Origin: Lachnospiraceae bacterium
GTDB taxonomy: Bacteria; Bacillota; Clostridia; Lachnospirales; Lachnospiraceae
Assembly (NCBI GenBank): GCA_009774175.1
Contig: VSNG01000014.1
Span: 16,911 to 80,910 of the forward strand
DNA: 64,000 bases
Direction: 5' to 3'
Position 1 is the first letter of the stretch. Every line of letters starts with the position of its first letter. Below the pieces are notes generated by a model that was given only the letters and a program-made list of their open reading frames with translations, had not been told where the DNA came from and did not search any database. A program made the position numbers and the translations under genes. Shown here one piece after another: positions 43,354-52,018 of this stretch.

Positions 43354-44058
43354 ATGTCTTATTGCGTAAATTGCGGCGTTGAACTGGAAGCCTCCCTTCG
43401 GGAGTGTCCGCTCTGCCACACGCCGGTCGTCAATCCCAAAGAAGCAGGGAAAACCGTTCCCCCATCTCCCTATCCCACAGACAGGGGACAGGTGGAGGAG
43501 GTCAAACGAAAGGATCTCGGCATCCTTCTGTCCGTGGTGCTGTCTGCGACGGCAGTTACCTGTCTGCTGTTAAACCTTCTGGTATTCAACCGCTCCCTCT
43601 GGTCCCTTCTGGTGATCGGCATCTGTATCTGCCTGTTTGTATTCACCTTCCCCATGGTGTACTACAGAAAGATGCCTCCCTCGCTCTCCCTGCTGGCTGA
43701 CGGCGCGGCGGTAGCGGTATATCTTTATATGATCGCATATCTTACCCCCTCCACCGCATGGTTTTGGCAGCTGGGGCTTCCCATCGTATTGCTGGTGATT
43801 CTGAACACGGAAATCTTCACTTTCCTGGCAAGGCTTGTCCCCTTTTCCCTTCTTTCGGGGGCGCTGTGCCTGTTTATTGAAATCCCTCTGTTTTGCGCGG
43901 CGCTGGAAGTGATGATCCGCCGTATGCTGTCCGCCCCGATTCGTCTGACCTGGTCTGCCGTTGTGCTGACGGTCTGCGTGATCATTGATGTGGCTCTTAT
44001 TACCATTTTAGTAAAAAAACGCCTGCGCAACGAAGTGCGCAGACGCTTACATTTCTGA
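43354..44058 (+). CDS. DUF6320-like zinc-ribbon membrane protein
   Basis: MSYCVNCGVELEASLRECPL with a second CxxC gives an N-terminal zinc ribbon, residues 4-24. From about 50 on there are five to six membrane helices (DLGILLSVVLSATAVTCLLL, SLWSLLVIGICICLFVFTF, VYLYMIAYLTPSTAWFWQL and others). The family is found next to HHxxxDG acyltransferases in Clostridia, as here. Its 3' end overlaps the convergent DUF6020 gene by 12 bp. The biochemical role is unknown; a lipid or sensor function is only a guess. Confidence 0.75.
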   Translation: MSYCVNCGVELEASLRECPLCHTPVVNPKEAGKTVPPSPYPTDRGQVEEVKRKDLGILLSVVLSATAVTCLLLNLLVFNRSLWSLLVIGICICLFVFTFPMVYYRKMPPSLSLLADGAAVAVYLYMIAYLTPSTAWFWQLGLPIVLLVILNTEIFTFLARLVPFSLLSGALCLFIEIPLFCAALEVMIRRMLSAPIRLTWSAVVLTVCVIIDVALITILVKKRLRNEVRRRLHF

Positions 44059-45909
44059 CCGATATTTTTCTCTCATGCTCATTAACAGCATCCCGATTAA
44101 CAGCGGGCTGCATGCCACAAAGGGATACATGTACCTGATCAGAACACAGGGGCCTGCCAGAATCGTCAGGTACAGACACCAGAGAAATCCTGCAAGAATA
44201 AAAGCATAGCCGTTCCTGCTTTTAAAAAATCCGACGGTACAGATAACCAGAATCCAGAAGTACAGCGCAGGAGAAAACAGGTACGATACGACCGGAAGCT
44301 TCTGATACGCATTGGCGGAAAACGCCTTTTCCAGTAAAGCCTCCAGCCACGGGAGCCTGCTTTCGTGAACGATGCCGTAACCGCCCGCATATGTTGTCAG
44401 CAAATATCCCATTCTTGTTTCCAAGCCGCTTCCATAGATGGATGCGCTTGTAGTGTCGTTGATATACCATGCCCCCTGCGTTAAATAAAGAAAGGCATCC
44501 AGGCTTTCCAGCGGATATTTAATCAATACCCTGACCATATCCCGCTGATACTCCCGCTCTGTACCTTTTTCTTGTATATCCATCGTCTCTTTCATCGGAT
44601 CGGCAAGATACGGGTCGTATTCGGCCGACTCCATATCATAATAAGAAGCGATCATCTCCTGCGTCTCCTTATCTGCGCCCGATGCGCGCAGCATCTCGTA
44701 CACTCTGCCAAACTGCTGGCAACCGATGCTGTACTTCTCCCGCACAGGGCCCTCTTTGGCATCCAACAGTCCGACCAACAGGTTATCCGCCATTCGGAAG
44801 GAAATCAGACAGCCTGCCGCAAACAAGCATATGTACAAATATCGTCCCGGACAGTGTTTCTCCCTATACCATGTATACAGCAGCAGCGCAAGCGCGCCGC
44901 CGATAAACAAAACAAACGCATAGAGCGCATTACTACGCAGCAGCAGCATCAGAACCACGGCGCAAAACAGTACTGCCAGATAACAAAGTTTTTTTCGTCC
45001 CCACGCAGTCTCCCTAACCTGCAGCGCCAGTACAAGACAAAGGGCAACCAGCCCGGAAAAAAGCACGTCCTTCGTAGGGCTGATTGCCAGTATGGAATTA
45101 ACCGGAAAAAACGCATAAAACAGCAGCGTCATAATCCTGAACAGTCTGCCGGGAACATGCCTGTATAAATAAGCGCAGATATAAGCGTATATGCCGGACA
45201 TCACACCCATTTGTATCATATCATACAAAATCACGCCGCTGTTAGCATCCCCGCCGTTAACGCCAAACGTATAGCATGCTCCCAGCAGAAGCGTATGTAA
45301 AAGCGGATGGTGCTTATCGTAATCATGTTCCAAAAACTGGTCAACCTGCCAGGGATCATAACTCCATAGTCCCGGATAATAAGCCAGCCATACCAGAAAC
45401 CAGCAGCCGAAAATAATAACAAAAGAAAGCAGGAAAACAACAAACCCTTCACGGCATTTCCCGCCTGCCTTTTCCTCCTGTCCGGCACATTTTTTAACCA
45501 TTCGATAAACGGCGGCAAAGAGACAGCCTGACAACGGTGTCAGGCCAAGAACGCATAACAGATAATTTAAAAAATCTCTCCATCCCATCGCTTCAAAGGG
45601 AAGCGAACCATCCAGATGAAATCCCGTCACAAGCGACGCCGCAAACAGGACTGCAGGCGCCCACAGGATTCTGTCTTCGCCCGCGGCGCCTTTCACGGAA
45701 CGCAGTCCGTTTTGTAAAATATAATATACGCCAAAACATATCAATACATAAAAGCCCGACGTTTCCACCGTTTGAAGCCCGGCAAAACGGTACATCAGAT
45801 ATGAAATCCCATAGCAAGCAATGGCAAAACTGCCGATAAATCCCGTCATTTTCACTCTGCTATTCCTTCTTTCAGCATGCTTATCCGGCCTACGCAATTT
45901 CCTGCGCAC
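44047..45909 (-). CDS. DUF6020-family polytopic membrane protein (GT-C-like)
   Basis: A large membrane protein of 600-620 residues with 11-13 helices. The first extracellular loop contains the motif PGLWSYDPWQVDQFLEHDYD, then HHPLLHTLLLGACYTF, which resembles the DUF6020 core and GT-C polyprenyl-phosphate glycosyltransferases. A long soluble loop follows at about 395-490. The GTG ending at 45909 directly follows the DUF4125 stop with poor spacing from GGAGG; the ATG ending at 45849 (MTGFIGS) is the alternative. It is likely an envelope glycosyltransferase or mannosyltransferase-like enzyme. Confidence 0.7.
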   Translation of the reverse strand: MRRKLRRPDKHAERRNSRVKMTGFIGSFAIACYGISYLMYRFAGLQTVETSGFYVLICFGVYYILQNGLRSVKGAAGEDRILWAPAVLFAASLVTGFHLDGSLPFEAMGWRDFLNYLLCVLGLTPLSGCLFAAVYRMVKKCAGQEEKAGGKCREGFVVFLLSFVIIFGCWFLVWLAYYPGLWSYDPWQVDQFLEHDYDKHHPLLHTLLLGACYTFGVNGGDANSGVILYDMIQMGVMSGIYAYICAYLYRHVPGRLFRIMTLLFYAFFPVNSILAISPTKDVLFSGLVALCLVLALQVRETAWGRKKLCYLAVLFCAVVLMLLLRSNALYAFVLFIGGALALLLYTWYREKHCPGRYLYICLFAAGCLISFRMADNLLVGLLDAKEGPVREKYSIGCQQFGRVYEMLRASGADKETQEMIASYYDMESAEYDPYLADPMKETMDIQEKGTEREYQRDMVRVLIKYPLESLDAFLYLTQGAWYINDTTSASIYGSGLETRMGYLLTTYAGGYGIVHESRLPWLEALLEKAFSANAYQKLPVVSYLFSPALYFWILVICTVGFFKSRNGYAFILAGFLWCLYLTILAGPCVLIRYMYPFVACSPLLIGMLLMSMREKYRSEM

Positions 45910-46536
45910 CTATTCGGCATATCTTTCCTCCGCCGCTTCCAGCGACTGGTAGCCATAGAAAGCCGTCTCATTGGCAATGGTCTGTTTTAACAGGCTCTCG
46001 CCCTTTTCCTTTGCTTCCTCCGTCTCCTTTAAAATCAGCTCCAAAGTCCGCATGGAATAAGTGTTAAGCTCGCCCCTCAGATAGCTTTCCATGGAAGATC
46101 CTGCCATCACGCCGTCATCCGCCGTGGTAGCAACCCTGCCTCTCTTTCTAAGATTCGGGTACTGTGCCGCCATCTCGGCGTCCCACTGGAGATTAATCTT
46201 TACGATCCGCTCCACAATTTCCTTCTTCTCAGACACATCGGGCAGATGGGGCCTGATCTCTTCAAACTCCTCCGGATAAGTGCTCTCCATCATCCAGCCG
46301 TACTTTTCAAAGACAGGATTTCTCCCCTCCTGCACGGCCTCCTCGCAGTCCTCCCGATAGCTTTTAAGCACTTCGTCCGAATATACCATCCACTGACTCA
46401 TGCGCATTTTAAAAAAGGTGTCCGGGTCATCCTGACAGGATGCCCGGCCCCCGGTATTATAAACCTGTTGAAATAACTCCCACTCCATCTGCGCAACATC
46501 AAATATCAACTGTTCCCGCTCACTGATATCAGCCAT
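45910..46536 (-). CDS. DUF4125-family protein
   Basis: A soluble protein of 208 residues with the family patterns MADISEREQLIFDVAQMEWE, DDPDTFFKMRMSQWMVYSD and KYGWMMESTYPEEFEEIRPH. No catalytic motif is recognised. The ATG ending at 46536 is preceded by AAGGAGG. It lies 10 bp behind the GerMN lipoprotein gene and directly precedes the DUF6020 gene, so the three appear to be one operon. Function unknown. Confidence 0.8.
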   Translation of the reverse strand: MADISEREQLIFDVAQMEWELFQQVYNTGGRASCQDDPDTFFKMRMSQWMVYSDEVLKSYREDCEEAVQEGRNPVFEKYGWMMESTYPEEFEEIRPHLPDVSEKKEIVERIVKINLQWDAEMAAQYPNLRKRGRVATTADDGVMAGSSMESYLRGELNTYSMRTLELILKETEEAKEKGESLLKQTIANETAFYGYQSLEAAEERYAE

Positions 46537-46546
46537 AACAGCCTCC

Positions 46547-47251
46547 TTACTGATCCTGTGCCTCCTCGGCGTCCTGTGCATCCCCCTTCATAAGAAGAGA
46601 CTGCACCTGCGCCGGCGAACACGCGGAGATTTCCTCCGTATATACCGCGTTGGTGGTCTCAAGCCGTTCCCCTTCCACCATAAGATACACCGCGTCAACA
46701 TCATAGTTTGCCAAAAACGTATTCACAACCGAAGCGATAATAATGCACTCCGCTTCCTCGGACATAGTCTGCACATACTCCCCAAAGGCTCTCGACAGAT
46801 CCAGATACAGCACGGTCATTCCGTCCTGCTCCTTCTCCTCCATGGAAAGCACCCTGGTATCTAACAGGGGCACAATATTATGCCGCGCCAGCGCGCCAAG
46901 CAGCGCTTCCGGCGAAAGCGCCGTTACCTGTATGGTTTCCTGCGTCAGCTCGGAATGCATATCCCTGCCGTAACAGATCACCGCCTCTGTCTCAGACTGC
47001 GACTCCTGTTCAGCCTCCGTTTCCCCGGAAGCCTGCTCTTCCGGCTCCTGTTCAGTCTCCTCTTTCGGCTCCTGTTCGCCCTCCTGCTCCTCTTCCAGCA
47101 AATACTCCAACGAATTTACCAGCAGGTCTTTGGAAGACATTTCCGGCACGACAATCTCCTCTGTCGTCACCGCCTCCTCGGCAGTGCCGCCACAGGCTGT
47201 CAACAGCGCAACGGCAACGAGCGCAAAAACTGCCCATTTCCCCTTTTTCAT
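46547..47251 (-). CDS. GerMN-domain lipoprotein
   Basis: A signal peptide ending in the lipobox LLTAC is followed by an acidic, Glu/Gln-rich linker (EEEQEGEQEPKEETEQEPEE) and a GerMN domain, about 110-215 (GMTVLYLDLSRAFGEYVQTM, SEEAECIIIASVVNTFLANY, VYLMVEGERLET). GerMN occurs in GerM of spore germination and in LpqB. It is probably anchored on the outer face of the membrane. The first gene of an operon with DUF4125 and DUF6020. Confidence 0.87.
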   Translation of the reverse strand: MKKGKWAVFALVAVALLTACGGTAEEAVTTEEIVVPEMSSKDLLVNSLEYLLEEEQEGEQEPKEETEQEPEEQASGETEAEQESQSETEAVICYGRDMHSELTQETIQVTALSPEALLGALARHNIVPLLDTRVLSMEEKEQDGMTVLYLDLSRAFGEYVQTMSEEAECIIIASVVNTFLANYDVDAVYLMVEGERLETTNAVYTEEISACSPAQVQSLLMKGDAQDAEEAQDQ

Positions 47252-47290
47252 AATTTTCCTCCCCGGATACGAATCCTCTGAATCGGCTCT

Positions 47291-47319
47291 ATTCTATCAC
47301 ACCGCATCCGAAAAGTAAA
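47291..47319 (-). promoter_or_regulatory. Candidate sigma-A promoter for the GerMN operon
   Basis: On the minus strand TTTACT and TAGAAT are separated by 17 bp, with TGA directly before the -10 (extended). It lies about 40 bp before the ATG, between nagA and the GerMN gene. Confidence 0.55.
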
Positions 47320-47327
47320 TTGACTTT

Positions 47328-48476
47328 TTAATCCTTCACCGTCCGGCCCGACTTTATCACTTCCCGCAGCGTAAAATCTCCGTCCGCAATCAGGATGTCC
47401 GCCCTGCGTCCTTCTTTCAGAACGCCGCATTCCTCCTCAAGGCCGACAGCCTTTGCAGGATTGATCGTTGCCGCCCTGACCGCCTCTTCCTTCGCTACTC
47501 CCATGCCGATAGCCGTACGCATACAGTCGTACAGATTCGTGGCGCTTCCCGCGATGGTGCCGTCTGCAAGCAGCGCCAGATTACCTTTCACGATAACGGG
47601 CTGCCCGCCCAGCGCATACTCACCGTCTTCCATGCCGGTAGCCATCATGCTGTCGCTGATCAGGACTACCCTCTGTGCGCCGAAAAGGCGAAACGTGCTC
47701 TTCACTACAGAGGGATGAATGTGAATACCGTCACAGATCAGTTCCACCTCCGTCTTTTCATTCTCCGCCGCAGCGCCGATTACTCCCGGCTTTCTGTGGG
47801 TAAAGGGCGGCATGGCATTGTAAAGATGGGTCACATGAGCCGCTCCCGCCTCAATGGCTTCTTTGGCAGTCTCATAATCCGCGCAGGTGTGGGCGATGGA
47901 AAAACGAAATTCTCCCGCGCCTTCCCTGATCATATCCATCGCGCCCTCCACCTCCGGCGCCGCCACCGCCATGCGGATCATCCCCTGCGCCGCCTCCTGC
48001 AGCCTGCGCAACATGGCGAGATCCGGCTTATGGATATATGCCGGGTTCTGCGCGCCCTTTTTCTCCATGGAAATAAAGGGCCCTTCCAGATAGATGCCCC
48101 TTAAAATATCCTTAAGCGGCAAATCCCCGCATACGCGTTCTGTCTCCACCGCCTCCGCACAGACTCCGCATATCTGCATCAGGGTTTCCTCTGAAAGCGT
48201 CATGGTGGCGGGACAGATCGTAGTCGTGCCATGGGTCACTTCATATTCCGCGATGGTACGCATTGCCTCTACGGTTCCGTCACAAAAATCATAACCCGCG
48301 CAGCCGTGAAAATGAGTGTCAACCAGTCCCGGCAGAATATACCTGCCTGTCTCCTCCGGTGTAAGCTCCTCCACACCACACAGCGCAATCTTACTAATTT
48401 TCTCACCCTCCAGGGTAATTTCTCCCGGTTCAAAACAAAACCGTTCCGTATAAATCATCCCTCTGACCGTACGCAT
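47328..48476 (-). CDS. nagA: N-acetylglucosamine-6-phosphate deacetylase
   Basis: NagA signatures include PGLVDTHFHGCAGYDFCDGT, IYLEGPFISMEKKGAQNPAY, the His ligands in RFSIAHTCADYETAKEAIEA and VTHLYNAMPPFTHRKPGVIG, and the catalytic Asp in LISDSMMATGMEDGEYALGG. The amidohydrolase releases acetate from GlcNAc-6-P, giving glucosamine-6-P for NagB. It starts behind GGAGG 73 bp after nagB and ends the transport and chitobiose-type cluster. Confidence 0.96.
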   Translation of the reverse strand: MRTVRGMIYTERFCFEPGEITLEGEKISKIALCGVEELTPEETGRYILPGLVDTHFHGCAGYDFCDGTVEAMRTIAEYEVTHGTTTICPATMTLSEETLMQICGVCAEAVETERVCGDLPLKDILRGIYLEGPFISMEKKGAQNPAYIHKPDLAMLRRLQEAAQGMIRMAVAAPEVEGAMDMIREGAGEFRFSIAHTCADYETAKEAIEAGAAHVTHLYNAMPPFTHRKPGVIGAAAENEKTEVELICDGIHIHPSVVKSTFRLFGAQRVVLISDSMMATGMEDGEYALGGQPVIVKGNLALLADGTIAGSATNLYDCMRTAIGMGVAKEEAVRAATINPAKAVGLEEECGVLKEGRRADILIADGDFTLREVIKSGRTVKD

Positions 48477-48549
48477 CTGTTTCCTCCTTTTCCAAACTGA
48501 CTCTTACTTTTTCAGGCAGATTTGAAATACTTCGCGCAGCCGGCTGCGC

Positions 48550-49281
48550 TTAGCGCGGAAAATCTTCAAGCGCCGCCTCGTCTCCCACCAGAATCACATC
48601 GCTGTGAAGCTGTAAAACAGAAGCCGGCACCTGAGGCGTAATGGGCCCGGTAAAGGCTCTTTTCACGATCTCCCTTTTTCCCTCTCCACTGACGATCACC
48701 ACGATTTTTTTCGCCTGCATGATGGACTTGATACCCATAGTATAAGCTTCTTTCGGCACCTCGTCAATGGATGCAAAAAAGCGGGCGTTGGCGGATATGG
48801 TACTCTCTGTAAGCTGTACGCAGTGAGTCCCCTTTGCAAAAACGCCGCCCGGTTCATTAAAGCCAATGTGTCCGTTCTGTCCAAGTCCAAGAATCTGCAA
48901 ATCAATGCCGCCGTGAGCGCGGATGATTTCATCGTAATCTCTGCATGCCTTTTCCTTATCTTCCTCCATACCGTTTGGCACAAAGGTATTCTTTTTGTCG
49001 ATATTAATGGAATCAAACAGATGCGTATTCATAAAATAACGGTAGCTCTGGTCATTTTCCGGCGAAAGTCCCCTGTATTCATCCAGATTAATACTGTGTA
49101 CCCGGGAGAAATCAAGATCTCCCTTCTCGTACCACCGTATCAGCTGCTCATAAGCGCCAATGGGCGTTGAGCCAGTCGCCAGTCCCAGCACGCAGTCCGG
49201 CTTCATGATAACCTGTGCCGATATGATGTTTGCCGCCGCTCTGCTTGCATGATAATAGTCCGACGCACAATATACTCTCAT
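48550..49281 (-). CDS. nagB: Glucosamine-6-phosphate deaminase
   Basis: NagB of 243 residues with SINLDEYRGLSPENDQSYRY, LGLGQNGHIGFNEPGGVFAK and ATGSTPIGAYEQLIRWYEKG. It converts glucosamine-6-P to fructose-6-P and ammonia, entering glycolysis. The gene begins 2 bp after the AraC-type regulator gene, so they share a transcript. Length equals that of other Firmicute NagB. Confidence 0.97.
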   Translation of the reverse strand: MRVYCASDYYHASRAAANIISAQVIMKPDCVLGLATGSTPIGAYEQLIRWYEKGDLDFSRVHSINLDEYRGLSPENDQSYRYFMNTHLFDSINIDKKNTFVPNGMEEDKEKACRDYDEIIRAHGGIDLQILGLGQNGHIGFNEPGGVFAKGTHCVQLTESTISANARFFASIDEVPKEAYTMGIKSIMQAKKIVVIVSGEGKREIVKRAFTGPITPQVPASVLQLHSDVILVGDEAALEDFPR

Positions 49282-49283
49282 AA

Positions 49284-50111
49284 TTAACCTCCCTGTTGTT
49301 CTGTTCCCCAGTGGGTATTCCGATATTCTCCTGCGGACATACCCTCCAGCTTCTTAAAAACCCTGGAAAAATGAGCAAGATCCTGAAATCCAACCTGCTC
49401 CGCCACATCGCAGATCCGCAGCGCCGGATCCTTTAACAGCTCCTTCGACCGATCCATGCGGGCGCCGTTTAACAAATCGGAAAAGGTCTTGCCGGTATGC
49501 TTGTTTAACAGCTTGGAAAGATGCCATTGGCTGACATATACCTGATCAGCCACATCCGAAAGCCGCAGCTTCTCCTGCGAGTTCTCCCGAATATATTCCA
49601 GCGCATTCTTCACGATAAAGCTGTTGGCCTCGCTGTTCTCCTCCGAATTTTCGGAAGTTTCCTCCTGCGCCTCTTTGGCCGCAGGCACATCCTCTTTCTC
49701 CGGCATTGGCACGGGCACCGGGTAACGCAGCCGGTCCAGCCGTCCCGTCACGGTCTCCACCGCCTCCTCCAGCTCGTTCATTCTGGAGGGTTTTAACAAA
49801 AATCTGGACACGCCCAGCCCTATTGCCTGTCTTGCATATTCAAATTCTCTGTAACCTGTCAGGATAATAAGCTGCATATCGGGAAATTCGGATTTCAAAC
49901 CGGCAATCATCTTTAATCCGTCCATCTTTGGCATATTAATATCCGTAATCACAATATCCGGCTTCTTCTCACGAACCAGCGCCATGCCTTCCATCCCGTC
50001 GCAGGCCGTCCCAATCACCTGACAGTCCCATTTATCCCATGCCATCGTCTTTGACAATCCTTCTACGATCAATGGCTCATCGTCGATAATCGCCACGCTG
50101 TACATTTCCAT
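49284..50111 (-). CDS. AraC-type response regulator (YesN-like)
   Basis: A receiver domain (residues 1-125) with phospho-acceptor Asp in KKPDIVITDINMPKMDGLKM is followed by an acidic linker and two AraC helix-turn-helices, about 170-265 (LRLSDVADQVYVSQWHLSKL, ICDVAEQVGFQDLAHFSRVF). Receivers with AraC domains pair with YesM-type histidine kinases. The likely partner is the kinase at 53542-55338, five genes upstream in the same cluster. A second ATG six bases in has better spacing from GAGGG. Confidence 0.93.
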   Translation of the reverse strand: MEMYSVAIIDDEPLIVEGLSKTMAWDKWDCQVIGTACDGMEGMALVREKKPDIVITDINMPKMDGLKMIAGLKSEFPDMQLIILTGYREFEYARQAIGLGVSRFLLKPSRMNELEEAVETVTGRLDRLRYPVPVPMPEKEDVPAAKEAQEETSENSEENSEANSFIVKNALEYIRENSQEKLRLSDVADQVYVSQWHLSKLLNKHTGKTFSDLLNGARMDRSKELLKDPALRICDVAEQVGFQDLAHFSRVFKKLEGMSAGEYRNTHWGTEQQGG

Positions 50112-50171
50112 CCCTCACATTTCACTATTACCTGTATCATATCGAAAAATGCATGAATTGTCCATTTAATC

Positions 50172-51032
50172 TTAGCCCTTCACAGCTCCCGCGATCATAC
50201 CCTTGATAATATACTTTTGCAGACAGCAGTATACAATAATGACAGGGACAATGATCAGCGCAACTACCGCCGCCATCATACCGTAATCGGTTCCCTCCTT
50301 GGCGCTGATGTTGTTTAACATCATGGTGATGCTGTACATATCAGGCCTTCTTAAGAAGAAGGACTGGGTAAACAGATCATTGTAGCTCCACAGGAAGGAG
50401 AAAATTGCCACTGTCGCAAAGGAAGGCTTTGTCAGAGGCATAACGACCTTGAAGTAAATCTGAAAGGCATTGCACCCTTCCATGTAGGCCGCTTCCTCAA
50501 GCTCGATGGGCAGTCCCTTGATATAACCGGTCAGAACCACCATGGCAAAGGCCAGATTGCCTGCCACCTGCGGCAGAATTACCGACAGCATGTTCAGAAA
50601 CCAGCTTCCCGTACTTGCGATGCCCCATTTAAACTCCATCTGATATACCGCGATAACCGTTGCAAAAGCCGGAAACATCATTGCGCCCACGATAAGGGAA
50701 TAAATAAGCCCCGACCCTCTGAACTGATATCTGGCAAGGGCGTAGGCGCCCATTCCCGCTAACAGCACCACTAACAGCGCCACCATCGTTGAAATAAACA
50801 AGCTGCTTTTGTATGCCCCGAAAATATCCGTCGACTCAAAAGCCTTACGGAAGTTCGCCGTCGTAAACAGATCGCCGAGAGGAAGGGCGAAGGAATTGGC
50901 CAGAATCTTATCCTTGGCCTTGAAGGAGTTCTGGATTACCCAGATGATCGGATACACTGTGGTCATCGCCCATGCAATCAGAATCACATACACCACGATC
51001 AGTCCGGCTGATGTTCTCTTTGTCTTAGTCAT
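50172..51032 (-). CDS. Sugar ABC transporter permease (MalG-type)
   Basis: The 286-residue membrane protein has six helices and the EAA loop ELEEAAYMEGCNAFQIYFKV with VMPLTKPSFATVAIFSFL. It is of the CUT1 MalG/UgpE group and starts with MTKTKRTSAGLIVVYVILIA. It follows the first permease by 15 bp. ATP hydrolysis must come from a shared ATPase (MsmX-type) elsewhere, as no ATPase gene is in the cluster. Confidence 0.94.
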   Translation of the reverse strand: MTKTKRTSAGLIVVYVILIAWAMTTVYPIIWVIQNSFKAKDKILANSFALPLGDLFTTANFRKAFESTDIFGAYKSSLFISTMVALLVVLLAGMGAYALARYQFRGSGLIYSLIVGAMMFPAFATVIAVYQMEFKWGIASTGSWFLNMLSVILPQVAGNLAFAMVVLTGYIKGLPIELEEAAYMEGCNAFQIYFKVVMPLTKPSFATVAIFSFLWSYNDLFTQSFFLRRPDMYSITMMLNNISAKEGTDYGMMAAVVALIIVPVIIVYCCLQKYIIKGMIAGAVKG

Positions 51033-51047
51033 AGCTCATCCCTCCTC

Positions 51048-51935
51048 CTAGTAATCTTTCTCTTTGAAAATCGCGTTGACAATTTTGGCAAGCACCACGC
51101 CCAGCACTACGATCAGAACAGCCAGCGCCGCGCCGTAATCCACGTTCTTTGTCTCCATCGTCTGGTAATACATGTAAGTTCCGGTTAAGAAAGTCGTCTT
51201 AAGAGGCATCCCCTTGGGGAACATTACCCAGGGCAGATCGAAAACCTTCAGCGCGCCGGTAACTGCCAGAATACTACAGGTACAGATTACGTTGTGAAGA
51301 AGCGGAATTGATATGTACCGCACTCTCTGCAGGGTTGTTGCGCCGTCGATTCTGGCAGCCTCATACAGTTCATCCGAAATATTGTTAAGGCCGGTGACAA
51401 GAATCACAAAATAGAATCCCACATACTGCCACATAACCGGCGCCATCATCGTTATCAGGGCGATCCCTTCCGCCTTCCAGTCAGTCAGATTCTGTTTTCC
51501 AAGCACCTCCAAAAGCTGGTTGACCATACCCTTGTCGTAAAGGAAGATCAGATTGAACATCAGACCCAGGGCAGTTGCGGAAATTACGATGGGGAAGAAA
51601 AATACGGTTCTGAAAATCTGTTTTCCCCGGTTGATATTGTCCACCATCAGCGCCAGTACAATTGCAATTCCCACCTGTCCCACCAGCGTAACCACCATCA
51701 TGATAATCGTATTTTTTACAGATGTCCGCACATTCGGATCGTGCAGCATTTCCTGATAATTGGTATACCACGGTGAATTAAACTCCGTCGCCGACGCGCC
51801 AAGCTGTTTCAGATGCATAAAGCTGTTAAAAATATTTTTCAAAAACGGATAGTAAAGCAGCACTATCATGAACAGAAATGCCGGAAACAGGAACACCAGC
51901 GCCGGCTTTTTATTGCGATATATATTAGCTCCCAT
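51048..51935 (-). CDS. Sugar ABC transporter permease (MalF-type)
   Basis: A CUT1 permease with the EAA loop ISDELYEAARIDGATTLQRV and RYISIPLLHNVI. I start at the ATG ending at 51935, where GGAGGTGG gives a strong site, and the protein begins MGANIYRNKKPALVFLFPAF. An upstream start at 52001 is in frame but would run through the hairpin at 51972-51998, so it is rejected. The six helices and about 295 residues fit the family. Confidence 0.94.
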   Translation of the reverse strand: MGANIYRNKKPALVFLFPAFLFMIVLLYYPFLKNIFNSFMHLKQLGASATEFNSPWYTNYQEMLHDPNVRTSVKNTIIMMVVTLVGQVGIAIVLALMVDNINRGKQIFRTVFFFPIVISATALGLMFNLIFLYDKGMVNQLLEVLGKQNLTDWKAEGIALITMMAPVMWQYVGFYFVILVTGLNNISDELYEAARIDGATTLQRVRYISIPLLHNVICTCSILAVTGALKVFDLPWVMFPKGMPLKTTFLTGTYMYYQTMETKNVDYGAALAVLIVVLGVVLAKIVNAIFKEKDY

Positions 51936-51971
51936 AAGCCACCTCCACACTTTCCCCAAATCTTTTTTCAA

Positions 51972-51998
51972 AAGGGGCAGGGTAATCCCCTGCCCCTT
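51972..51998 (-). terminator. Attenuating hairpin between the binding-protein and permease genes
   Basis: AAGGGGCAGGG pairs with CCCTGCCCCTT in an 11-bp perfect stem with a five-base loop. On the minus strand it follows the solute-binding-protein stop by about 20 bp and precedes the permease start by 36 bp. Only a short TTTT follows. Such partial terminators reduce permease mRNA relative to the binding protein and protect the upstream message. Confidence 0.65.
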
Positions 51999-52018
51999 CA
52001 AATACTCCCTTATGTGAT

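Noticed and set aside
51936..52001. Longer start for the MalF-type permease at 52001
   Set aside because: It would translate through the intergenic hairpin. The ATG at 51935 has a strong GGAGGTGG site and begins the standard permease N-terminus.
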